Shown piece after piece: positions 18,027-26,516 of a stretch of 64,000 nt of DNA (its first letter is position 1; every line of letters starts with the position of its first letter). The translations under genes and the position numbers were made by a program. Source of the stretch: JASGIT01 sp047601665 (GTDB lineage: Bacteria > Pseudomonadota > Gammaproteobacteria > Burkholderiales > Burkholderiaceae_C). The stretch lies in assembly GCA_047601665.1 (NCBI GenBank), contig JASGIT010000001.1, positions 3,348,001-3,412,000 on the forward strand. The letters are read 5' to 3'. The notes beneath the pieces were generated by a model that did no database searches, had not been told where the DNA came from, and saw only the letters and a program-made list of their open reading frames with translations.

Positions 18027-19145
18027 ATGAACTTTGAACACACCGAAGACCGCCGCATGTTGGCGGACAGCATCAACCGCTTCCTCTCGCAGCAGTACCC
18101 GATCGAGACGCGCAACCGCATCGCCTACGGCCAGCAGGGCCACAGCCGCGACCTGTACACGCAGTTCGCGGAGCTGGGCTCCATCGGCGTCCTGTTCCCC
18201 GAAAGCGCGGGCGGCTACGGCGGCGCGGGCTTCGACATCAGCATCGTCTTCGAATGCCTGGGCCGGGGCCTGGCCACCGCGCCGCTGCTGGGCGCGCTGG
18301 TGGTGGGCCAGGCCATCGCGCGCGCGGGCACGGATGCGCAGAAGGAGCACATGGCCGGCCTGATCGACGGCAGCCTGGTCGCCGCGCTGGCGCACGACGA
18401 GCCGGGCAGCCACTACGAGCTGAACCGCGTGGCGACCACGGCGCGCGCGGCGGGCGGCGGATTCACGATCAGCGGCGCCAAGGGCGTGGTGGCGTTCGGC
18501 GAGAGCGCCGACCTGCTGCTGGTCTCCGCGCGCACCGCCGCGGGCATCAGCCTGTTCCTGGTGCCGGGCAACGCGCCCGGCATCGTGAAGAAGGGCTACC
18601 AGCGCATCGAGGGCGGCCGCGCGGCGGAGCTGAGCTTCAACGACGTGCAGGTTCATGCCGGCGCGCTGCTGGGCCAGGACGGGCAGGGCGTGGCGCTGCT
18701 GGAGCGCATCAGCGGCTACGCGCTGCTGGCGCTGGCCGCCGAATCGGTCGGCGCGATGGACGTGGCCAAGGAGCAGACGCTCGAATACCTGCGCACGCGC
18801 AAGCAGTTCGGCGTGCCCATCGGCAGCTTCCAGGCGCTGCAGCACCGCATGGCCGACGTGCTGCTCGAAGTGGAGCAGGCGCGCTCGGCGGTCATCAACG
18901 CGGCGGCGGTTATCGACGACGAAGACCGCGTGACGCGCGAGAAAGCCTTGAGCGCCGCCAAGTACAGCGTGGGCCGCATCGGCGCGCTGGTGGCCGAGGA
19001 AAGCATCCAGATGCACGGCGGCATCGGCATGACCTGGGAACTGCCGCTGGCCCACTACGCCAAGCGGCTGGTGATGATCGACCACCAGTTCGGCGACGAG
19101 GACCACCACCTCGCGCGCTACATCGCGCTGGGCCGGGCCGCATGA
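18027..19145 (+). CDS. acyl-CoA dehydrogenase, beta-like partner of the preceding gene
   Basis: The 372-residue protein is more divergent than the preceding dehydrogenase. It starts MNFEHTEDRRMLADSINRFL behind a GAGGGGAG ribosome site. The substrate/FAD motif region reads AHDEPGSHYELNR, weaker than the normal TEPxxGSD. It keeps RKQFGVPIGSFQALQHRMAD and QMHGGIGMTWELPLAHYAKR, but no YEGT-type Glu. Such a degenerate partner next to a fuller copy suggests one heteromeric enzyme, with the FAD or substrate site shared. The stop overlaps the following hydratase start by 4 bp. Part of the 14.6-25.8 kb operon. Confidence 0.87.
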   Translation: MNFEHTEDRRMLADSINRFLSQQYPIETRNRIAYGQQGHSRDLYTQFAELGSIGVLFPESAGGYGGAGFDISIVFECLGRGLATAPLLGALVVGQAIARAGTDAQKEHMAGLIDGSLVAALAHDEPGSHYELNRVATTARAAGGGFTISGAKGVVAFGESADLLLVSARTAAGISLFLVPGNAPGIVKKGYQRIEGGRAAELSFNDVQVHAGALLGQDGQGVALLERISGYALLALAAESVGAMDVAKEQTLEYLRTRKQFGVPIGSFQALQHRMADVLLEVEQARSAVINAAAVIDDEDRVTREKALSAAKYSVGRIGALVAEESIQMHGGIGMTWELPLAHYAKRLVMIDHQFGDEDHHLARYIALGRAA

Positions 19146-19951
19146 GTGGGGGCATCGCCTGCCTGAGCCGCCGCGAGGGGGCGGTGCTCATCCTCTCCAA
19201 CAACAACGTGGCGGCGCGCAACGCGCTCACGTTCGAGTTCTACCAGGGCGTGATCGCGGGGCTGAAGGAGGCCTCTGCCGACCCCGCCATCGGCGCCGTG
19301 GTGCTGACGGGCGAGGGCGCCCACTTCTGCGCGGGCGGCGACCTGCGCCAGCTGGCCAAGCGCCGCGAACTGCCCGTGGAGGAGCGCCGCCGCCTGCTCG
19401 AAGGCCTGCACGGCACGGTGCGCGCGCTGCGCGACTGCCCCAAGCCCGTCATCGCGGCGGTGGAGGGCGCGGCGGCGGGCGCGGGCCTGTCGCTCGCCCT
19501 GGCCTGCGACCTGCTCGTGGCCGCCCGGGATTCCGTGTTCTCCGTCGCCTACGTGAAGGTGGGCCTCACGCCCGACGGCGGCGCGACCGCGTTCCTGGCC
19601 GAGTTCGTCTCGCGCCAGGTGCTGACCGAGCTGTGCCTGACCGGCGAGCGCATCAGCGGCGAACGCATGGCGCAGCTGGGCCCGGTCAACCGCCTGACCG
19701 AACCCGGCCAGGCGCTGCCCGTGGCGCTGGCCCTGGCGCGGCAGCTGGCCGCCGGCCCGGCGCTGGCCACGGCGCGCATCAAGCACCTGTGCCGCGAGGC
19801 CGGGCGCAACACGCTGGCCGACCAGCTGGAGCTGGAGGCCGAGTGCATGGTTCAGTCGCAAGGCACCGAAGAGTCGCGCGAAGGCATCGGCGCCTTCCTC
19901 GAAAAGCGCGTGGCTGATTTCACTCGGGTACGGGGCAAGGAACAGGAATAG
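19142..19951 (+). CDS. enoyl-CoA hydratase/isomerase family protein (PaaG-like active site)
   Basis: The 269-residue crotonase-fold protein begins inside the stop of the dehydrogenase gene (ATGA overlap). The oxyanion-hole segments are GEGAHFCAGGDLRQL and EGAAAGAGLSLALACD. Both hydratase glutamates are missing; instead there is VKVGLTPDGGATAFL, with an Asp at the position used by isomerases such as PaaG. So double-bond isomerisation or a related reaction is more likely than plain hydration; the fused hydratase at the start of the operon could do that step. C-terminal helices include SREGIGAFLEKR, the usual trimer contact. Confidence 0.85.
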   Translation: MSGGIACLSRREGAVLILSNNNVAARNALTFEFYQGVIAGLKEASADPAIGAVVLTGEGAHFCAGGDLRQLAKRRELPVEERRRLLEGLHGTVRALRDCPKPVIAAVEGAAAGAGLSLALACDLLVAARDSVFSVAYVKVGLTPDGGATAFLAEFVSRQVLTELCLTGERISGERMAQLGPVNRLTEPGQALPVALALARQLAAGPALATARIKHLCREAGRNTLADQLELEAECMVQSQGTEESREGIGAFLEKRVADFTRVRGKEQE

Positions 19952-19956
19952 AAGAG

Positions 19957-21162
19957 ATGGATTTCCCATTGGAAGGCGTGCGCGTGCTCGATCTGTCGCG
20001 CGTGTTCGCGGGCCCGCTGTGCGGCCAGGTGCTGGCCGACTTCGGGGCCGAAGTGGTCAAGGTGGAGCACCCGCAGCGCGGCGACGATACGCGCGACTGG
20101 GGCCTGCGCATCGGCAAGACCGAGACCACCTACTACAACAGCATGAACCGCAACAAGCGGTCGATCACGCTGGACCTGCAGTCGCCCGAGGCGGTCAAGA
20201 TCATCCACCAGCTACTGCCGCAGTTCGACGTGGTCATCCACAACTTCAAGACCGGCGGCGCGGAGAAGCTGGGCCTGGGCTATGCGCAGCTCAAGGCCAT
20301 CCACCCCAAGGTCATCTACTGCGCGGTGGCCGGCTACGACAGCAGCGGCCCCGAGGCCAGGCGCCCCGGCTACGACCTCGTCATCCAGGGCGAGGCGGGC
20401 CTGATGGCGCTGAACGGCGAGGCGAACACGCCCCCGCTCAAGTTCGGCGTGGCCGTGGTGGACCTGATGACCGGCATGTACGCCGCGCAGGCCGTGCTGG
20501 CCGCGCTGTTCCGCCGCGAGCGCACGGGCCGGGGCCGGCTGATCGAGATGGCGCTGTACGACTGCGGCCTCATGGTGACGGGCTACTACGGCCTGGACGC
20601 CCTGCACCTGCAGCGCGACCCCGAGCGCTACGGCAACGCGCACCCGTCCATCGTGCCCTACGGCATGTTCGAGGCGGCGGACGGCCCGCTCATCATCGCC
20701 GTGGGCAACAACGCCCAGTTCGACAGGTTCTGCCGCCAGGTGATCGAGCGGCCCGACATCGTCGAGGACCCGCGCTTCGCCACCAACGTGAACCGCGCGA
20801 AGAACCGGCTGGAGCTGGCCCCGCTGCTCACGGGCCTGCTCCGCGCGTTCCCGCGCGACCTGCTGCTCGAACGCATGACGGCGGCGGGCATTCCCTGCGG
20901 CAAGGTGGCCGGCCTGCACGAGGCGCTGACCAGCGAGCGCACCCGGCGCGGCAACCTGGTGCAGGACATGCCGCACCCCGTGGCCGGCACCACCCCCGTG
21001 TTCGCCCCGCCGTACCGCATCGACGGCGAGCGCCTGCCCATCCGCCACGCCCCGCCCACGCTGGGCGAAGGCACGCGCGAGGTGCTGACCCGGCTGCTGT
21101 CGCTGAGCGATGCGCAGTTGCAGGCCCTGGCGGACCGGGGCGTGCTGACGCTACCAGAATAA
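19957..21162 (+). CDS. CaiB/BaiF (class III) CoA-transferase
   Basis: The 401-residue enzyme moves CoA between acids through an aspartyl-anhydride/thioester mechanism. It opens with LEGVRVLDLSRVFAGPLCGQ and keeps the catalytic Asp169 in VVDLMTGMYAAQ, the same number as in formyl-CoA transferase. GADFGAEVVKVEHP-like residues near 30-40 mark the CoA-binding half. It begins 5 bp after the hydratase stop. In this operon it could activate the substrate acid with CoA from a product thioester, alongside the acyl-CoA synthetase further down. A palindromic repeat overlaps its stop codon. Confidence 0.9.
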   Translation: MDFPLEGVRVLDLSRVFAGPLCGQVLADFGAEVVKVEHPQRGDDTRDWGLRIGKTETTYYNSMNRNKRSITLDLQSPEAVKIIHQLLPQFDVVIHNFKTGGAEKLGLGYAQLKAIHPKVIYCAVAGYDSSGPEARRPGYDLVIQGEAGLMALNGEANTPPLKFGVAVVDLMTGMYAAQAVLAALFRRERTGRGRLIEMALYDCGLMVTGYYGLDALHLQRDPERYGNAHPSIVPYGMFEAADGPLIIAVGNNAQFDRFCRQVIERPDIVEDPRFATNVNRAKNRLELAPLLTGLLRAFPRDLLLERMTAAGIPCGKVAGLHEALTSERTRRGNLVQDMPHPVAGTTPVFAPPYRIDGERLPIRHAPPTLGEGTREVLTRLLSLSDAQLQALADRGVLTLPE

Positions 21163-21205
21163 TAGCTGCCAGCGCACGCTATATAAGGGCTACAGGCCCA
21201 TTTGA
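21162..21205 (+). repeat. palindromic repeat, copy 4 (degenerate)
   Basis: ATAGCTGCCAGCGCACGCTATATAAGGGCTACAGGCCCATTT: left arm intact, right arm decayed. It begins at the last base of the CoA-transferase stop codon and lies before a Bug gene. Confidence 0.6.
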
Positions 21206-21240
21206 CCTGCAACTTAACCTGAACCAAGAGGAGACAAACC

Positions 21241-22221
21241 ATGACCATCCACCGCCGCGCCGTCCTGGCCCTGGGAGGCGCCAGCCTGCTGGGCGTCCAG
21301 GCCCACGCCCAGTCCAAATGGCCCACCAAGCCCGTGCGCATGGTGGTGCCCTTCAACCCCGGCGGGGCCACGGACATCATCGCGCGCAGCGTGGGCGAGG
21401 CCCTGGCCAAGCGCCTCGGCCAGCCCGTGCTCATCGACAACAAGGGCGGCGCGAGCGGCATCCTGGGCACCGACACGGTGGCCAAGGCCGCGCCCGACGG
21501 CCAGACGCTGCTGCTGTCGCTGAGCACGTCCATGCTCATCAACCAGTTCCTCTACACCAAGCTGCCCTACAACCCGCAGAAGGACCTGGCGCTGGTGTCG
21601 CAGATCGCCGCCGCGCCGGTCACGCTGGCCGTCCACCCCTCGGTGCCCGCGAACAACATGAAGGAGCTGCTGGCCTACGTGAAGGCCCACAAAAGCAAGG
21701 TGGCCTACGGCTCCTACGGCACGGGCTCCTACGCGCACCTCGCGGGCGCGTACATGAGCAAGAGCACCGACTCCGACATGGCCCACTCCGCCTACAAGGG
21801 CGAGGCGCCCATGGTGCAGGACCTGATCGGCGGGCAGATCCAGCTGTGCTTCGCCAGCGCGCTGAACACCAAGCCCTTCGTCGAGTCGGGCCGCCTCAAG
21901 GTCATCGGCGTGACGGGCAAGCAGCGCATGGGCATCCTGCCCAAGGTGCCGACGATCTACGAGCAGGGCGTGCAGGACGACGCCTATGCCATCTTCGGCT
22001 GGGTGGCGATGGGCGCGCCCGCCAAGACGCCCAAGGACATCGTCGACGCGCTGTACGCCCACCTGCGCGAGGTGGCCAAGGACGCCAAGGTGCAGGAACG
22101 CATCGCCGGCGCGGGCTTCCTGAGCATGTTCAACAGCCCGCAGGAATTCCAGAAGAACTACCAGCACGACCTGCCGATCTGGAAGAAGCTGGTCGAAGAC
22201 GCGGGCGCGCGGCTCGACTGA
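21241..22221 (+). CDS. Bug-family tripartite tricarboxylate transporter substrate-binding protein
   Basis: The 326-residue periplasmic binding protein has signal peptide MTIHRRAVLALGG...AHAQ and a GAGGAGA ribosome site. Family marks are VVPFNPGGATDIIARSV (ligand loop, about residues 35-51) and LIDNKGGASGILGTDTV. Bug proteins bind carboxylates and aromatic acids for TctAB-type permeases or act as sensors. No tctA/tctB permease gene is in the window, so its membrane partner must be elsewhere or absent. Placement after acyl-CoA genes suggests it captures the acid degraded by this operon. A very stable GC hairpin follows its stop. Confidence 0.9.
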   Translation: MTIHRRAVLALGGASLLGVQAHAQSKWPTKPVRMVVPFNPGGATDIIARSVGEALAKRLGQPVLIDNKGGASGILGTDTVAKAAPDGQTLLLSLSTSMLINQFLYTKLPYNPQKDLALVSQIAAAPVTLAVHPSVPANNMKELLAYVKAHKSKVAYGSYGTGSYAHLAGAYMSKSTDSDMAHSAYKGEAPMVQDLIGGQIQLCFASALNTKPFVESGRLKVIGVTGKQRMGILPKVPTIYEQGVQDDAYAIFGWVAMGAPAKTPKDIVDALYAHLREVAKDAKVQERIAGAGFLSMFNSPQEFQKNYQHDLPIWKKLVEDAGARLD

Positions 22222-22225
22222 CGCC

Positions 22226-22260
22226 GCCCCCCGCGCGCCGCAGGGTGGCGCGCGGGGGGC
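22226..22260 (+). terminator. very stable GC hairpin after the Bug gene
   Basis: A 14-bp perfect stem (22226-22239 with 22247-22260), all G-C, with a 7-base loop, starts 5 bp after the Bug stop codon. There is no T tract, so it is not a standard intrinsic terminator; it could stall polymerase or protect the 3' end of the upstream transcript. Confidence 0.6.
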
Positions 22261-22334
22261 AAGCGCATCCGCGACAAAGGCCGCGCGTCCGAATCCCCAG
22301 AATATGCGCGCCATCGATTGAACTTAGGAGCACC

Positions 22335-23309
22335 ATGAAAACCCGCATCACCGAACTCTTCGGCATCGAGCACCCCATCATCCAGGGCGGAATGCACTAC
22401 GTCGGCCTGGCCGAGCTGGCCGCCGCCGTCTCCAACGCGGGCGGGCTGGGCATCATCACCGGCCTGACGCAGAAGACGCCCGAACTGCTGGCCCGGGAGA
22501 TCGCCCGCTGCCGCGAGATGACCGACAAGCCCTTCGGCGTGAACCTGACCTTCCTGCCCACCGTCACGTCGCCGGACTACCCGGGCTACATCAAGGCCAT
22601 CGTCGAAGGCGGCGTGAAGGCGGTGGAAACCGCCGGCAACAACCCGCAGAAGTGGATGCCCCTGCTGCACGAGGCCGGCATCAAGGTCATCCACAAATGC
22701 ACCTCGGTGCGCCACGCGCTCAAGGCCGAGGCGATCGGCTGCGACGCGGTCAGCGTGGACGGCTTCGAGTGCGGCGGCCACCCGGGCGAGGACGACGTGC
22801 CCAACTTCATCCTGCTGCCGCGCGCGGCGGAAGAGCTGAAGATTCCGTTCGTCGCCTCCGGCGGCATGGCCGACGGCCGCAGCCTCGTCGCCGCCATGGC
22901 GCTGGGCGCCGAGGGCATGAACATGGGCACGCGCTTCATCGCCACGAAGGAAGCGCCCGTGCACCAGAACGTGAAGGACGCCATCGTCGCCGCGAGCGAG
23001 CTGGACACCCGTCTGGTGATGCGCCCGCTGCGCAACACCGAGCGCGTGCTGACCAACGCCGCCGTCGAGCGCCTGCTGCAGAAGGAGCGCGAGCTGGGCT
23101 CCAGCATCAAGTTCGAGGACATCATCGAGGAAGTGGCCGGCGTGTACCCGCGCATCATGCAGAACGGCGACATGGAGGCGGGCGCCTGGTCCTGCGGCAT
23201 GGTGGCCGGGCTGGTGCGCGACGTGCCCACGGTCAAGGAGCTGATCGACCGCATCATGGCCGAGGCCGAGGCCATCATCCAGAAGCGGCTGGCGGGCGCG
23301 CTGCGATGA
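22335..23309 (+). CDS. nitronate monooxygenase / 2-nitropropane dioxygenase-like FMN protein
   Basis: The 324-residue TIM-barrel flavoprotein starts ITELFGIEHPIIQGGMHYVG with TTAGGAG upstream. FMN-binding parts include FVASGGMADGRSLVAAMALG and GMNMGTRFIATKEAP near residues 175-205; VSVDGFECGGHPGED near 135-150 is typical of this group. True nitronate monooxygenases oxidise alkyl nitronates, but many family members in acyl-CoA operons have unknown roles or act as enoyl reductases (FabK relatives). The stop overlaps the acyl-CoA synthetase start by 4 bp, tying it to fatty-acid-type metabolism. Confidence 0.85.
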   Translation: MKTRITELFGIEHPIIQGGMHYVGLAELAAAVSNAGGLGIITGLTQKTPELLAREIARCREMTDKPFGVNLTFLPTVTSPDYPGYIKAIVEGGVKAVETAGNNPQKWMPLLHEAGIKVIHKCTSVRHALKAEAIGCDAVSVDGFECGGHPGEDDVPNFILLPRAAEELKIPFVASGGMADGRSLVAAMALGAEGMNMGTRFIATKEAPVHQNVKDAIVAASELDTRLVMRPLRNTERVLTNAAVERLLQKERELGSSIKFEDIIEEVAGVYPRIMQNGDMEAGAWSCGMVAGLVRDVPTVKELIDRIMAEAEAIIQKRLAGALR

Positions 23310-24826
23310 ACGTCGCCGAGCGCCTGGGGCCGGGCGCGCCCTTCGCCGCCGTCTCCGACCTGGTGCGCGAGCACGCCGCCGAGCGGCCCCAGGCCCCGGC
23401 GCTGCGCGACGACACCCAGGCGCTGACCTACGCCGAGCTCGACGCGCTGATGGACCGCGTGGCCGCAGCCCTGCAGCGTGACGGCCTGCGGCCTGGCGAC
23501 GCGATGGCCGTGTGCGCGGCCAACTCCCTGCGCTACGCGGCATTGTTCCTGGGCGCTTTACGCGCAGGCGTGGTGGTCGCGCCGCTGGCGGCCTCGTCCA
23601 CGGCGCAGAGCCTGGCCTCCATGCTGCGCGACGCGGACGCCCGGCTGCTCTTCACCGACGACGCCGCCGCGCCCCTGGCCCCGCCGGGGCTGCGCCGCCT
23701 GGCGCTCGACGGCCCGGAGTTCGACGCCTGGCTCGCGCCCGCTGGCGCGCGGCCCGCGCCGGTGGCGGTGCGGCCCGAGGCGCCGTTCAACATCATCTAT
23801 TCCTCCGGCACCACCGGCACGCCCAAGGGCATCGTGCAGTCGCACGCCATGCGCTGGGGCCACGTCCAGCGCGCCGTGCCGTACGGGTACGAGGGCGGCA
23901 CCACGCTGCTGTCCACGCCGCTGTGCTCCAACACCACGTTGGTGGCCTTCTTCCCCACGCTGGGGGCGGGCGGGCAGGCGCTGCTGATGGGCAAATTCGA
24001 CGCGGCGCGCTTCCTGCAGCTGGCCGAGCAGCACCGCGTGACGCACGCCGCGCTGGTGCCCGTGCAGTACCAGCGCATCATGGCGCTGCCGGACTTCGGC
24101 CGGTACGACCTGTCCGCGTTCCGCTACAAGTTCTGCACCAGCGCGCCGTTCAAGGCCGACCTCAAGGCCGACGTGCTGGCGCGCTGGCCCGGCGCGCTGG
24201 TCGAGATCTACGGCATGACCGAGGGCGGCGGCAACTGTATGCTCGAAGCGAACCGGCACCCCGACAAGCTGCACACCGTGGGCCGGCCCCAGGCGGGGCA
24301 TGACATTCGCCTCATCGACGAACAGGGCCGCGAAGTGCCGCAGGGCGAGGCCGGCGAGGTGGTGGGCCATTCGCCCTCGATGATGACCGGCTACCACAAC
24401 CAGCCCGGGAAAACGCGCGAGGCCGAGTGGTTTGACCCCACGGGCAAGCGCTTCATCCGCACGGGCGACGTGGGGCGGTTCGACGCGGACGGCTTCCTCA
24501 TCCTGTTCGACCGGCGCAAGGACATGATCATCACGGGCGGATTCAACGTCTACCCTAGCGACCTGGAAGACCAGCTGCGCCAGCACCCCGCGGTCGCCGA
24601 CGTGGCCGTGGTCGGCGTGCCGTCCGAGCAATGGGGCGAAACGCCCGTGGCCTACGTGGTGCCGCGCGCGGGCGCGGACGCGGATGCCGCCGAAATCATG
24701 GCCTGGTACAACCAGCGCGCGGGCAAGACGCAGCGCCTGTCCGACCTGCGCTTCATCGGCGAACTGCCGCGCAGCGCCATCGGCAAGGTGCTCAAGCGCG
24801 AACTGCGCGACGCCTACCGACCCTGA
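23306..24826 (+). CDS. AMP-forming acyl-CoA synthetase
   Basis: The 506-residue enzyme activates a carboxylic acid with ATP and CoA. The P-loop motif YSSGTTGTPKGIVQSH lies at about residues 165-180, EIYGMTEGGG at about 305, and the hinge FDRRKDMIITGGFNVYPSDL near 400; the catalytic lysine is in IGKVLKRELR at the C-terminus. All core motifs are intact, and the length is normal. It overlaps the preceding flavoprotein gene and is followed 26 bp later by a Bug gene. It probably supplies the first CoA thioester of the operon's pathway; the acid is unknown. Confidence 0.9.
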   Translation: MNVAERLGPGAPFAAVSDLVREHAAERPQAPALRDDTQALTYAELDALMDRVAAALQRDGLRPGDAMAVCAANSLRYAALFLGALRAGVVVAPLAASSTAQSLASMLRDADARLLFTDDAAAPLAPPGLRRLALDGPEFDAWLAPAGARPAPVAVRPEAPFNIIYSSGTTGTPKGIVQSHAMRWGHVQRAVPYGYEGGTTLLSTPLCSNTTLVAFFPTLGAGGQALLMGKFDAARFLQLAEQHRVTHAALVPVQYQRIMALPDFGRYDLSAFRYKFCTSAPFKADLKADVLARWPGALVEIYGMTEGGGNCMLEANRHPDKLHTVGRPQAGHDIRLIDEQGREVPQGEAGEVVGHSPSMMTGYHNQPGKTREAEWFDPTGKRFIRTGDVGRFDADGFLILFDRRKDMIITGGFNVYPSDLEDQLRQHPAVADVAVVGVPSEQWGETPVAYVVPRAGADADAAEIMAWYNQRAGKTQRLSDLRFIGELPRSAIGKVLKRELRDAYRP

Positions 24827-24852
24827 ATAACCACACCGAGGAGACCACCACC

Positions 24853-25806
24853 ATGCAACGCCGCCACTTCACCGCACTCGCCCTGGCCCTGGCCGCCGCC
24901 GCCTCCGGCGCGCAGGCGCAGGAACTGCCCAACCAGCCCATCACCCTCATCGTGCCCTACGCCCCCGGCGGCACCACCGACGTGATCGGGCGCTCCCTGG
25001 CGCTGGCCATGGGCAAGCAGCTGAAGCAGTCCGTCATCGTCGAGAACAAGCCCGGCGCGGGCGGCACCCTGGGCGTGCTGGACATGAAGCGTTCCAAGCC
25101 CGACGGCCTGCGCCTGACGCTGGTGCCCGTGAGCATCTTCCGCCTGCCGCACATCCAGAAAGCCCAGTACGACCCGCTGAACGACCTGACTTACATCGCC
25201 TCGTTCTCGGCCTACGACTTCATCCTGGTCGTGCCCGCCAATTCGCCGTTCAAGACCGTGAAGGACGTGGTCGAGTACGCCAAGACCCACAAGGAGGGCA
25301 TCGACTACGGCACCCCCGGCAAGTCCACCGGCAACCACGTCGCCATGGCCCTGCTGGGCAAGGCCGCGGGCGTGCCGTTCGTGCACGTGCCCTACAAGGG
25401 CGACAGCGAGGCGCTCAACGCGCTGATGGGCGGCCACGTGAAGACCATGATCGGCACCAACGGCGTGCTCAACTACATCGAGGCGGGCAAGATCCGCGCC
25501 CTCGGCATCGCCGCCGACAAGCGCCCGCCCGCGTTCGCCAACGTGCCCACCTTCCGCGAAGCCGGCTACGACGTGGTCGTGCCGTCGCCCCTGGGCCTGG
25601 CCGGGCCGAAGGGCCTGCCGCCCGCCATCGTGCAGAAGCTGGACGCGGCGGTGAAGGCGTCGCTGGACGATCCCGAAATGCAGCGCGTGATCAAGACCTA
25701 CGGCATCCGCACCGACTACCGCAACGCCGCCGCCTACACCGAGTTCGCGCGCAAGAGCTTCGCGGAGGAGAAGGGCATCGTGCAGTCCTTGGGCCTGAAC
25801 GATTGA
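24853..25806 (+). CDS. Bug-family substrate-binding protein
   Basis: The 317-residue exported protein has signal peptide MQRRHFTALALALAAAASGAQA cut before QELPNQP, ligand-loop VPYAPGGTTDVIGRSL and VENKPGAGGTLGVLDM. The start ATG has GAGGAGA 9 bp upstream. It closes the acyl-CoA operon and is the second Bug in it; the two are only distantly alike, so they probably bind different acids. No permease subunit is nearby. The intergenic space after it holds the toxin-antitoxin operator. Confidence 0.9.
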   Translation: MQRRHFTALALALAAAASGAQAQELPNQPITLIVPYAPGGTTDVIGRSLALAMGKQLKQSVIVENKPGAGGTLGVLDMKRSKPDGLRLTLVPVSIFRLPHIQKAQYDPLNDLTYIASFSAYDFILVVPANSPFKTVKDVVEYAKTHKEGIDYGTPGKSTGNHVAMALLGKAAGVPFVHVPYKGDSEALNALMGGHVKTMIGTNGVLNYIEAGKIRALGIAADKRPPAFANVPTFREAGYDVVVPSPLGLAGPKGLPPAIVQKLDAAVKASLDDPEMQRVIKTYGIRTDYRNAAAYTEFARKSFAEEKGIVQSLGLND

Positions 25807-25812
25807 TGGTCG

Positions 25813-25834
25813 ATGTAGCACGTATGTGCTACAT
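25813..25834 (+). promoter_or_regulatory. perfect 22-bp palindrome, probable toxin-antitoxin operator
   Basis: ATGTAGCAC-GTAT-GTGCTACAT: two perfect 9-bp arms around 4 bases (GTAT; the centre is not self-complementary), 34 bp before the antitoxin start. Ribbon-helix-helix antitoxins bind such palindromes to repress their own operon. Confidence 0.75.
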
Positions 25835-25867
25835 TGCCCTGACCCATTCCCAGCCAGGGCCGCCACC

Positions 25868-26152
25868 ATGTCCACCACCACTATCCGCATCGACGACGCC
25901 TTGAAAGCCCGCCTGGCCGCCACGGCGGCGCGCGCGGGCAAGACGCCCCATGCGCTCATCCTCGACGTGCTGACCGACGCCGTGGAGCGCGCCGAGCTGG
26001 ACGACGAACTGCACCGCATTGCCGACGAGCGTTGGGCAGCCTTGGTACGAACAGGTCAGTCCGTGCCTTGGGAAGATGTCAAGACATACCTGCAAGCCCG
26101 CGCCGCAGGCCAGACGCCACGCCAGCCTGCCGCCCGCAAGCTGGTGCGTTGA
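25868..26152 (+). CDS. ribbon-helix-helix (CopG-type) antitoxin
   Basis: The 94-residue protein starts MSTTTIRIDDALKARLAATA, a beta strand followed by helix as in ribbon-helix-helix DNA-binding domains, then AGKTPHALILDVLTDAVER (second helix). The tail (residues 55-94) should wrap and neutralise the toxin. A perfect palindrome just upstream supports autorepression. The toxin gene begins 1 bp after its stop codon. Start is the ATG after GGGCCGCC, a weak ribosome site. Confidence 0.85.
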   Translation: MSTTTIRIDDALKARLAATAARAGKTPHALILDVLTDAVERAELDDELHRIADERWAALVRTGQSVPWEDVKTYLQARAAGQTPRQPAARKLVR

Positions 26153-26153
26153 A

Positions 26154-26447
26154 GTGGCCCGCATCGAACTAGCTCCGGAAGTGCTCGACGACTTCGAGCG
26201 TTTTCTCGGCCACATGGAGCGCTACGAAGTGGCGGATGCTCCAGGCAGATTGCAGGAAATCATCGATGCCATCCAGGTGCTGACGCACAGCCCGCTGATA
26301 GGTCGGCCCGTGCGCGATGGCAAGCGCGAGCTGGTGATGGGGCAGGGCGTGCGCGGCTATGTGGCGCTCTACCGCTATCTGGCCGAGATCGACACGGTGT
26401 TCGTGCTCGCCATGCGGGCGCAGCGCGAGTCTGGTTTCAAACACTGA
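26154..26447 (+). CDS. RelE/ParE-superfamily toxin
   Basis: The 97-residue protein starts at a GTG 1 bp after the antitoxin stop; longer in-frame starts would run back into the antitoxin and add an unrelated N-terminus. ARIELAPEVLDDFERFLGHM is the first helix pair, and LIGRPVRDGKRELVMGQGVRGYVALYRYL the family's central sheet, ending VFVLAMRAQRESGF. Members either cleave mRNA at the ribosome (RelE) or poison gyrase (ParE); the sequence looks nearer to ParE-like/RelE-like plasmid-stabilisation proteins and I cannot decide between them. A strong hairpin follows. Confidence 0.82.
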   Translation: MARIELAPEVLDDFERFLGHMERYEVADAPGRLQEIIDAIQVLTHSPLIGRPVRDGKRELVMGQGVRGYVALYRYLAEIDTVFVLAMRAQRESGFKH

Positions 26448-26468
26448 TAATCCACCCTTTGCGTTTCA

Positions 26469-26509
26469 GCGCCGCCGCCGGGCACCACCTGGCGGCGGCG
26501 CGTTGTTTT
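26469..26509 (+). terminator. intrinsic terminator after toxin, overlapping metN leader
   Basis: GCGCCGCCGCC (26469-26479), 11-base loop, GGCGGCGGCGC (26491-26501), then GTTGTTTT. Perfect 11-bp stem. It ends 8 bp before the metN start codon and occupies the place where a ribosome site should be, so it may also control metN. Confidence 0.7.
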
Positions 26510-26516
26510 CACCACC

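Noticed and set aside
22335..23309. Firm call as nitronate monooxygenase
   Set aside because: The family is broad (FabK-like enoyl reductases included) and the operon is for acyl-CoA metabolism, so the substrate was left open.
26448..26516. SAM or other methionine riboswitch before metN
   Set aside because: Only 69 bp separate toxin and metN, and they are taken up by a simple terminator hairpin; no riboswitch core fits.
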